From WHSM01 sp050701795 (lineage in GTDB: Bacteria; Actinomycetota; Actinomycetes; Mycobacteriales; Micromonosporaceae): a DNA stretch of 20,785 bases. The DNA lies in contig JBOGDK010000035.1 of the NCBI GenBank assembly GCA_050701795.1, positions 1 through 20,785 of the forward strand, given 5' to 3'. Positions 1-4,928 of the stretch are shown here, piece by piece. Position 1 is the first letter of the stretch. Every line of letters begins with the position of its first letter. Made by a program: the position numbers and the translations under genes. The notes below the pieces were generated by a model. That model did not search any database and was not told the DNA's origin. It worked only from the letters and a program-made list of their open reading frames with translations.

Positions 1-764
1 TCAACGGCGACGGTCGCGATGACATCATCACGTTCACCCAGGGCGCGAACGCCGACGTGTACGTCGCGCTGTCCACCGGTTCGGGCTTCGGTGCGGGCGT
101 GAAGTGGCACGACTGGTTCGCCCCAGCGGGTGAGGTGCCGGCGGTCGGAGACGTCAATGGCGACGGCAAGGCCGACATCATCACGTTCAGCAACAACGCC
201 GCTGGTGACGTGTACGTGGCGCTGTCCACCGGGTCGGGCTTCTCAGGGACCGAGCAGAAGTGGCACGACTGGTTCGCGCCGTATCGCGAGTTCCCGGCGG
301 TGGCTGACGTCAATGGCGACGGCAAGGACGACATCGTCACGTTCACCCGCGGCACCACCGGGGACGTGTACGTCGCGCTCTCCACCGGGTCCGGGTTCGC
401 CGCCAGCGCGAAGTGGCACGACTGGTTCGCGATCGGCGGCGAGGAACCCCGGGTCGGCGACGTCAACGGCGACGGCAGCGACGACATCGTCGTGTTCGCC
501 CGCGGCAGTGGCGGGGACGTGTACGTCGCCACGTCCACTGGTTCCGGGTTCTCCGGCAGCGCGAAGTGGCACGACTGGTTCGCCCCGTTCGGTGAGGTGC
601 CCACCGTGTCCGACGTCAACGGCGACGGCAAGGCCGACGTCGTCACCTTCACGTACGCCCTAACGGCGGACGTGTACGTGGCCACCTCCACCGGTTCCGG
701 GTTCTCGGGCACCGAGCAGAAGTGGCACGACTTCTTCGGCCTGCCCGGCGAAACCGTCTTCTGA
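1..764 (+). CDS. VCBS/FG-GAP repeat protein, C-terminal part (5' end outside window)
   Basis: The reading frame is open from the first bases of the window to TGA at 762-764, so this is the C-terminal part of a longer protein. About 253 residues are visible, made of five tandem repeats of about 50 residues. Each holds a calcium-loop-like DVNGDGKAD segment, then a GDVYVALSTGSGF segment, then KWHDWFAP. This is the style of VCBS/FG-GAP beta-propeller blades of secreted actinobacterial proteins, where DxDGxxD-type loops bind calcium. The repeats are nearly identical at protein and DNA level, so recent duplication or gene conversion is likely. The catalytic or binding partner domain, if any, lies upstream and cannot be seen. 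The last repeat diverges (HDFFGLPGET) and ends the protein without a membrane anchor or sorting signal. Export is inferred from the family. Confidence 0.88.
   Translation, partial: NGDGRDDIITFTQGANADVYVALSTGSGFGAGVKWHDWFAPAGEVPAVGDVNGDGKADIITFSNNAAGDVYVALSTGSGFSGTEQKWHDWFAPYREFPAVADVNGDGKDDIVTFTRGTTGDVYVALSTGSGFAASAKWHDWFAIGGEEPRVGDVNGDGSDDIVVFARGSGGDVYVATSTGSGFSGSAKWHDWFAPFGEVPTVSDVNGDGKADVVTFTYALTADVYVATSTGSGFSGTEQKWHDFFGLPGETVF
3..740 (+). repeat. Tandem coding repeats, about 150 bp unit, five copies
   Basis: The unit begins with a gtcaacggcgacggc-like segment (Asn-Gly-Asp-Gly) near positions 3, 153, 309, 462 and 615, and each copy contains a tggcacgactggttcg-like segment. The period is about 150-156 bp because the linker after GSGF is either GAGV/SGSA or SGTEQ. 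The copies are coding and in frame, so this is a protein repeat array and not a CRISPR. Confidence 0.85.
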
Positions 765-800
765 CCCCTGTCCGCTTCTACCTTCCGACACCCGTCGCCA

Positions 801-868
801 CCTCGGGTTTGTGGTCATTGTGCGGTCACCCGGCACCCGGAGACCGCGACATGGCCACAAGCCCGAGG
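801..868 (+). terminator. Long hairpin after the VCBS gene (putative terminator)
   Basis: The arm at 801-814 (CCTCGGGTTTGTGG) pairs with 855-868 (CCACAAGCCCGAGG), giving 14 pairs with one G-T wobble. Inside, GCGGTC at 822-827 pairs with GACCGC at 842-847. The hairpin begins 36 bases after the VCBS stop codon. There is no T-run after it on the plus strand, which is common for actinobacterial terminators. It also precedes the dehydrogenase gene, so a protein-binding or RNA-regulatory role is an alternative. Confidence 0.55.
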
Positions 869-899
869 CCCAAAACACCCCGCCCCCACCACCGGCGGC

Positions 900-905
900 T
901 AGGGT
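900..905 (+). promoter_or_regulatory. -10 hexamer TAGGGT of a leaderless start for the SDR gene
   Basis: TAGGGT ends seven bases before the GTG at 913, so transcription would begin at or next to the start codon. No clear Shine-Dalgarno motif lies before the GTG. No convincing -35 hexamer is seen. Confidence 0.45.
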
Positions 906-912
906 CCCTCGG

Positions 913-1758
913 GTGGTCACACAGGAGACGTTGTCCGGCTCTGTCGCCCTCGTCACCGGCGGCGGGCGCGGCTTCGGCCGGGTCATCGCCCGGGAGCTCG
1001 CGTCGGCGGGGGCCGCGGTGGCCGTCACCGGCCGTACCAGAGAGCACCTGGCCGAGGCGGTACGTGAGATCGAAGCCGGCGGCGGCACCGGTGTCGCGGT
1101 GCCGATGGACGTCACTGACCCCGACGCCGTACGAGACGGCGTGGCCGCGGCGGCCGACGCGCTCGGGCCGATCGACCTGCTGGTCAACAACGCCGGCCTG
1201 AACGGCCCGGTAGGCCCACAGTGGGACGTGGACGAGCAGTTCTGGTGGCGAACCGTGGAGGTGAACCTCCGCGGGGTGGCGCTGTGCTCGGCGGCGGTGT
1301 TGCCGTCGATGGTCGAACGCGGTGCCGGTCGGCTGGTCAATATCGCCAGCCACGCCGGTGTGTTCCGGTGGCCGCACATGTCGGCGTACTCGGTGTCCAA
1401 GGCCGCGGTGATCAAACTGACCGAGAACCAGGCGTACGAGACCCGCCATCGGGGTCTGCGGGTGTTCGCGGTGCATCCCGGTGTGCTGCCGATCGGCCTG
1501 TCGGAGGAGGTCTTCGGGTTCCAGGGCGCGGAAGGTTCGTACGAGGCGAAGATGACCAGCTGGCTGCGGCGGCAGTTCGACGAGGGGAACGTGGTGGCGC
1601 CGGAGCGCGCGGCCGGCCTGATCGTACGGATCGCCACCGGCGAGGTGGACGCGCTGTCGGGGCGCTACCTCCGCGGTGACGATGACCTGGAGCTGCTGCT
1701 CGCCCAGGCGGAGAAGATCACGGCCGAGGACCGGCTGCTGCTCCGGCTGCGCGACTGA
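913..1758 (+). CDS. Short-chain dehydrogenase/reductase (SDR)
   Basis: A classical SDR oxidoreductase of 281 residues, expected to use NAD(P)H in the cytosol; the substrate cannot be told. The Rossmann glycine motif TGGGRGFG is at residues 15-22, NNAG at 92-95, the active-site Asn at 118, Ser at 146, and Tyr159-x3-Lys163 within SAYSVSKAA. The length fits the family (about 250-280). The frame is open back to a GTG at 811, but residues coded there are Pro/Arg-rich and unlike an SDR, and 811 sits in the stem of a hairpin. GTG 913 is preferred because a TAGGGT -10 element lies just before it, giving a leaderless mRNA. A TTG at 931 after AGGAG is a weaker alternative. It stands alone, convergent with the gene remnant downstream. 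Confidence 0.88.
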   Translation: MVTQETLSGSVALVTGGGRGFGRVIARELASAGAAVAVTGRTREHLAEAVREIEAGGGTGVAVPMDVTDPDAVRDGVAAAADALGPIDLLVNNAGLNGPVGPQWDVDEQFWWRTVEVNLRGVALCSAAVLPSMVERGAGRLVNIASHAGVFRWPHMSAYSVSKAAVIKLTENQAYETRHRGLRVFAVHPGVLPIGLSEEVFGFQGAEGSYEAKMTSWLRRQFDEGNVVAPERAAGLIVRIATGEVDALSGRYLRGDDDLELLLAQAEKITAEDRLLLRLRD

Positions 1759-1825
1759 GCGCCAGGGGCCCAGGCACCGGGCCGGCCGGACACCAGGCTG
1801 CGCCGCTGACGGCCGGGGGCCGGGC

Positions 1826-1997
1826 TCAGGCCAGCCGCGCCGCGAGGTCCATCGTCTGGTACGCCATCGGGCAGGGTCCGGAGCCGGTTGCCCAACCGGT
1901 TGGTCGCCTCCCGCATCGCCTGCTCGGCGTCGTCGGCGGGGATGCTCCCGATCAGGTGTACGTTCCGCAGCGGGTCGTCGGCTTCACCATCGTTCAT
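1826..1997 (-). pseudogene. Remnant of a UROD/MetE-like (HLxGSIP) protein gene
   Basis: The frame begins with ATG at 1997 after a good ribosome site (AGGGGAGGG). It codes a start rich in the motif VHLIGSIPADDAEQAM followed by a NRLGNRLRTLPDG segment. This resembles the N terminus of actinobacterial proteins of the UROD/cobalamin-independent methionine synthase-like superfamily (HLVGSxP ... LRRLPDGE), which are normally more than 300 residues; this is recalled from family knowledge, not searched. After LPDG the frame loses the pattern. One base shift near 1862-1866 gives a second frame reading AYQTMDLAARLA followed by TGA at 1826-1828, which looks like a natural protein C terminus. The simplest reading is a large internal deletion that joined the two ends out of frame. 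The function is lost. The unshifted frame runs on to 1665 into the SDR gene and is not believable. Confidence 0.55.
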
Positions 1998-2023
1998 GGA
2001 GACCCTCCCCTGATGTCTGGAGA

Positions 2024-2040
2024 TTCACCTTATGGGTGAA
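2024..2040. promoter_or_regulatory. Palindromic operator candidate TTCACC-N5-GGTGAA
   Basis: Perfect 6-bp arms are separated by TTATG. The palindrome overlaps a minus-strand TAAGGT hexamer (2027-2032) that could be the -10 of the remnant gene starting at 1997, so a repressor bound here would block that promoter. Confidence 0.45.
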
Positions 2041-2064
2041 ACTGGCTAAGGCGGCAGGCTCGAT

Positions 2065-2081
2065 CTGGTGACATTCACCAG
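2065..2081. promoter_or_regulatory. Palindromic operator candidate CTGGTGA-CAT-TCACCAG
   Basis: Perfect 7-bp arms have a 3-bp centre. It shares the ATTCACC core with the palindrome at 2024-2040. The two centres are 41 bp apart, about four helical turns, which places both on the same DNA face. Confidence 0.45.
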
Positions 2082-2096
2082 TTCCTGCCGACAATG

Positions 2097-2135
2097 AGGG
2101 CCAGCCCTCCAGGTGACTGCCGGCGGACTGGCCCT
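2097..2135 (-). terminator. Putative terminator hairpin downstream of the yajQ-like gene
   Basis: AGGGCCAG at 2097-2104 pairs perfectly with CTGGCCCT at 2128-2135. The stem has 8 pairs and a 23-base loop. Read on the minus strand it lies about 85 bases after the YajQ stop codon and is followed by CATTGT. It is modest in strength. Confidence 0.35.
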
Positions 2136-2219
2136 GATCGTGCGGCCGTCGAACGGCGCGTTTGTCCCACGAGGACGTGAGCATTCCTCTGGATTCGGCG
2201 CGGAATCGCGCGGTACGGC

Positions 2220-2708
2220 CTACCGGTAATTGGTGAACTGCAGGGGCACGTCCAGGTCGGCCTGCTTGAGCATCGCGATAACGGCCTGCAGATCGTCCTT
2301 CTTCTTGCCGGTGACCCGGATCTGTTCGCCCTGAATCTGCGTCTGTACGCCCTTGGGGCCCTCGTCCCGGATCTGTTTCGCGATCGCCTTCGCCTTGTCC
2401 GACGCGAGCCCCTGGACGATCTTGCAATCGATCTTGTACGTCTTGCCGGACTGCTGCGGGTCGCCGGGGTCGAGCGCCTTCAACGAGATGTTGCGGCGTA
2501 CCGCTTTTTCCTTGAAGACCTCGAGGGCGGCGCGTACCCGGTCCTCGGTCTCGGCCTGAACTGAGACCGCCTCGCCGGACCAGCTGATCGACGCACCGGT
2601 GCCGCGGAAGTCGAACCGCTGGGACAGCTCCTTCGCGGTCTGATTCAACGCGTTGTCGACCTCTTGGCGGTCGACCTCGGAGACGATGTCGAAGCTCGGA
2701 TTGGCCAC
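2220..2708 (-). CDS. yajQ: YajQ family nucleotide-binding protein (cyclic di-GMP-binding type)
   Basis: A 162-residue protein, the usual YajQ length. The N-terminal signature NPSFDIVSEVDRQEVDNA and the middle segments RFDFRGTGASISW and VQTQIQGEQIRVTGKKKDDLQ are typical of the family, which folds as two RNA-binding-like alpha/beta domains. Some members bind cyclic di-GMP and modulate transcription; others are only known to bind nucleotides or RNA, so the ligand here is inferred. The start is GTG at 2706-2708 because an AGGAGG site lies eight bases upstream and the protein then begins at the conserved residues; an in-frame ATG ten codons earlier is less likely. It stands alone on the minus strand, divergent from tRNA-Tyr. 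The membrane GGDEF-EAL gene is about 2 kb away. Confidence 0.92.
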   Translation of the reverse strand: MANPSFDIVSEVDRQEVDNALNQTAKELSQRFDFRGTGASISWSGEAVSVQAETEDRVRAALEVFKEKAVRRNISLKALDPGDPQQSGKTYKIDCKIVQGLASDKAKAIAKQIRDEGPKGVQTQIQGEQIRVTGKKKDDLQAVIAMLKQADLDVPLQFTNYR

Positions 2709-2813
2709 GGGTAGATCCTCCTGTCGAGTGTCGCCCACAGGTTACGACGCGCGGGCTCGCCGGTCGGTCGCGACACCACGGGTTGGGCTACCGACCCGGG
2801 ACGCGGCACCCGT

Positions 2814-2844
2814 TTGCAACCCCGTAGGGCAGTACGGCTATCCT
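2814..2844 (+). promoter_or_regulatory. Putative promoter of tRNA-Tyr
   Basis: TTGCAA (2814-2819) and TATCCT (2839-2844) are separated by 19 bp. Transcription would begin near 2851, about 35 bases before the mature tRNA. The long spacer lowers confidence. Confidence 0.4.
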
Positions 2845-2885
2845 TTCTCCGCGCGGGCGACGTGTAACGTGGCGCGCGCGACCAA

Positions 2886-2971
2886 GGCGGGTTGCCCGAG
2901 TGGCCAATGGGAGCGGACTGTAAATCCGTCGGCTTATGCCTACAGAGGTTCGAATCCTCTACCCGCCACCA
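2886..2971 (+). tRNA. tRNA-Tyr (anticodon GTA), CCA encoded
   Basis: The acceptor arm GGCGGGT (2886-2892) pairs with ACCCGCC (2961-2967), followed by discriminator A and an encoded CCA at 2969-2971. The anticodon GTA is at 2920-2922 in loop CTGTAAA. The T-arm is AGAGGTTCGAATCCTCT. The long variable arm makes it a class II tRNA, as expected for bacterial tRNA-Tyr. Confidence 0.97.
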
Positions 2972-2977
2972 CCGGCG

Positions 2978-3022
2978 AAAGGCTTCTGACCAGCACACAC
3001 GCTGGCCGGGGGCCTTCTTCGT
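2978..3022 (+). terminator. Terminator after tRNA-Tyr
   Basis: AAGGC (2979-2983) pairs with GCCTT (3012-3016), and inside CCAGC (2990-2994) pairs with GCTGG (3001-3005). The stem is followed by a pyrimidine-rich CTTCGTCTCTCT. It starts seven bases after the tRNA. Confidence 0.65.
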
Positions 3023-3126
3023 CTCTCTGGCCCTGTCCGGCCACGTCCGACCGTCTGTGGCAATCTGCGGGCACAGAGTGGGCACAAGATCCACCTGAAT
3101 CGCGCGCGGCGACTGCGGGGAACGGG

Positions 3127-3270
3127 ATGCGAGACGGCCTTGAATGTGTGGCGTTCTTGGCCGTGGTGGCGGTCTTCTTCCCTCTGAATCAGTGGCTGGT
3201 CAACCGGAAGGAGCTGGATCCACGGCCCTACCTGCCCCGTGCCTCTGGGGGCCGATGGGAACGCTCGTGA
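3127..3270 (+). CDS. Possible small single-pass membrane protein (47 aa)
   Basis: ATG at 3127 follows a GGGGAACGGG run that could serve as a ribosome site. The product has a hydrophobic stretch at about residues 7-25 (CVAFLAVVAVFFPLNQWLV), enough for one membrane helix, then a basic, Pro/Arg-rich tail. I recognise no family. It lies after the tRNA-Tyr terminator, so it would need its own promoter, and none is clear. Codon choice is less GC-biased at third positions than in neighbouring genes, so it may be chance. Confidence 0.25.
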   Translation: MRDGLECVAFLAVVAVFFPLNQWLVNRKELDPRPYLPRASGGRWERS

Positions 3271-3404
3271 TCGTTCTGGCTCGCCCGCTGGGATGGAAGA
3301 AGCCGCGATGACATCGCTTCGCCCAACTCGATGAGCAGCGGCTCGACGTTCTCGGCCGCGTCCCACGCTTCCAGGAAGCCACGTACCAGCTCAGGGCCGG
3401 TGCT
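3228..3404 (-). pseudogene. Possible gene scrap (about 58 codons, no start)
   Basis: On the minus strand a frame opens just after TGA (3405-3407) and ends at TAG (3228-3230). It begins with a protein-like helical segment, PELVRGFLEAWDAAENV then EPLLIELGEAM, with strong GC third-position bias, but there is no usable start codon before it. It could be the tail of a lost gene. The helices resemble regulator C-terminal domains only loosely, so no family is claimed. It lies downstream of the hydrolase gene on the same strand. Confidence 0.25.
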
Positions 3405-3419
3405 TCATCGCGCTGATGG

Positions 3420-4205
3420 TTAGTGGGCGCGGCAGAACTCGCGCACTGCCTCGTTCACCTGTGCGGGCCGTTCGAGGTTGCTGACGTGGCCGGCACCCTC
3501 GATCACGACGAGTGTGGTGTCCGGGATCGCCTCCTCGAACTGGCGGGCGACGCTGAGCGGCGAGCGCGCGTCCAGCTCGCCCCAGATCAGCAGGGTCGGG
3601 ACGGCGATACGAGGCAGAAGGTCGCGCTGGTCGGCCTCGGCCATAAGGGTCAGCTGGTGTACGAGCGTCGCGGGGCGGACGTCGGCGGCGATGGCAGTGA
3701 GCAGCGGGACGAACTCCGCCGGCGGGTCGCTGGCGAAGAGGTCGGGAAGTGTGGGGTCGAAGTCCTGCGGCGGCGCAGCGAGCATTCTTCGCGCGCCGGC
3801 GACCCGCTCTCGCACCTCGTCTGCGGGCAGGGAGCCTTTCCAGCCGGCGTACGTGTCGATCATGATCAGGGTCGCGACAAGCCCGGGATGACGGCGGTAG
3901 AGCTCAAGTACGACGGTGCCACCCCAGGACAGGCCGGCGATGTGCCCAGGCCCGAGTTCGAGCGCCTCGATCAGCGCCGCGAGGCAGTCGGCAAAATCCG
4001 CCAGGCCGAAACCGTCAGGCAGATCGGAGGATCGGCCAGCCCCCGGCTCGTCCCATGCGACAACCGTGAACTCGTCGGCGAGGCCGGCGACCTGCGGTTG
4101 CCAGCTGCGGCTGTCCTCGGCCGCGCCGTGGACGAAAACCAGAGGCGGCCCTTCGCCGACCCGCTCGTAGGCGATCTCGAGCCCGTTCGCCCGGACGATC
4201 TCCAC
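3420..4205 (-). CDS. Alpha/beta-fold hydrolase
   Basis: A 261-residue single-domain alpha/beta hydrolase, probably cytosolic, of unknown substrate; esters, lactones or ring-cleavage products are typical for the family. The oxyanion HG is at residues 26-27, the nucleophile elbow GLSWGG has Ser93, the acid is Asp212 in WGELDARSP, and the base is His239 in GAGHVSN. All three are present, so it should be active. The start is GTG at 4203-4205, which puts MEIVRANGLEIAYERVG at the N terminus as usual. No Shine-Dalgarno motif precedes it, but TAGGGT (minus strand, 4212-4217) ends six bases upstream, so the mRNA is probably leaderless. It is monocistronic as far as can be seen. Confidence 0.92.
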   Translation of the reverse strand: MEIVRANGLEIAYERVGEGPPLVFVHGAAEDSRSWQPQVAGLADEFTVVAWDEPGAGRSSDLPDGFGLADFADCLAALIEALELGPGHIAGLSWGGTVVLELYRRHPGLVATLIMIDTYAGWKGSLPADEVRERVAGARRMLAAPPQDFDPTLPDLFASDPPAEFVPLLTAIAADVRPATLVHQLTLMAEADQRDLLPRIAVPTLLIWGELDARSPLSVARQFEEAIPDTTLVVIEGAGHVSNLERPAQVNEAVREFCRAH

Positions 4206-4211
4206 AATCGC

Positions 4212-4217
4212 ACCCTA
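4212..4217 (-). promoter_or_regulatory. -10 hexamer TAGGGT of a leaderless start for the hydrolase
   Basis: On the minus strand TAGGGT is followed by six bases and then the GTG start at 4205. This spacing places the transcription start on the start codon. No good -35 hexamer is visible. Confidence 0.45.
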
Positions 4218-4684
4218 CTCGGAGCTGAGCTCTCTACAGCGTGGATCAAAAGGAGCGCTCCGGCCGCCGCCGCTCCACCGTGGTCGCTGTCTGCGCCATT
4301 CACAGGGCGCCGCTCGTCCGAGTGGAGATCGACAAGCTCAGACGTTCGGTGGACCCGGTCCTCCCGGAACAGCCCCGTGGATCCCGTCGAGGGTCCGCGT
4401 CTTCATCCGTACGGTTGGCTGCGCTCCCACCGTCGTGGCGGTTAGAGTCGCTTTCGGTCACGACGGAACCGCTCAGTTTCGCGGCGCGAAACCAACGCAA
4501 GCCTGGCGGGTTTGTCGAAACTCCCAAGTAGTAATTATCGGAATATACGTTCCCTAATACCCCGACTCGGTCGCGCGGCGTCGTGTGTGACACGCATGCG
4601 CCCTTCTGTTACGGCTCTTCCGTGTGGCAGGATCAGGCCCCACTGGGGATCTGTGTCGGGCCCTACAACCTCGGAGTCAGCATT
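4218..4684. other. Intergenic region between divergent hydrolase and peptide genes
   Basis: About 470 bases with no convincing gene. It includes a clearly AT-richer patch at about 4520-4560 (holding taattatcgg and aatatacg), which stands out from the 70% GC surroundings and is the likely promoter region for the rightward peptide/GGDEF-EAL unit. A GGAA-N6-TTCC inverted repeat lies within it at about 4540-4553. The stretch from about 4560 to 4684 would then be a long 5' leader with small GC-rich inverted repeats such as CCCC-ACT-GGGG near 4640. Confidence 0.4.
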
Positions 4685-4867
4685 ATGAATCCTCGCAAGA
4701 TCGGCGCCTGGGCGGGGCGGGTGCTGCTGTCGGCCGGGATTGTGGCCACGGTCTTCTTCGGCGCGCCGGGCGCGGCCTCGGCATCCGACGACCCTGCTGC
4801 GGGCAGTTCTGTGGTGGCGGTCGTCGACTCGGGCATCTCCACCATGGCCGAACCCGGCTGGGACTGA
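4685..4867 (+). CDS. Small exported peptide of unknown function (60 aa)
   Basis: ATG at 4685 is preceded by GGAG nine bases upstream. The product has a textbook signal peptide: positive start (Arg4, Lys5, Arg12), hydrophobic core at about 13-26, and an Ala-Ser-Ala cleavage site at 31-33. Cleavage would release a 27-residue acidic peptide beginning SDDPAAG and ending AEPGWD, with no cysteine and a C-terminal Gly-Trp-Asp. I do not recognise a family. The membrane GGDEF-EAL gene starts 61 bases downstream on the same strand, so the two are probably co-transcribed. A role as an extracellular signal is speculation from that context. An earlier in-frame ATG at 4583 would bury the signal peptide and is rejected. 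Confidence 0.7.
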   Translation: MNPRKIGAWAGRVLLSAGIVATVFFGAPGAASASDDPAAGSSVVAVVDSGISTMAEPGWD

Positions 4868-4928
4868 TCCACCCGGGTCGTTCTCTCGGCGTCGCCTCCT
4901 CGCGGCGCGGGTACTGGTGAAGGGGACG

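Noticed and set aside
3..740. Regularly spaced repeats resembling a CRISPR array
   Set aside because: The repeats are in frame, about 150 bp apart, code VCBS blades, and have no unique spacers.
660..1637. Long minus-strand open frame (325 codons) opposite the SDR gene
   Set aside because: High-GC shadow frame: Arg/Ser/Pro-rich, no family features, fully antisense to a gene with intact SDR motifs.
3423..4445. 340-codon plus-strand frame opposite the alpha/beta hydrolase
   Set aside because: The minus strand has a complete catalytic triad; the plus frame is composition-driven.
4300..4593. Minus-strand 97-codon frame in the intergenic region before the peptide gene
   Set aside because: No ribosome site, no hydrophobic or motif content, and it spans the AT-rich promoter-like patch.
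4560..4684. Riboswitch (for example for a cyclic dinucleotide) in the leader of the peptide gene
   Set aside because: Only short GC inverted repeats are visible; no conserved riboswitch core could be recognised.
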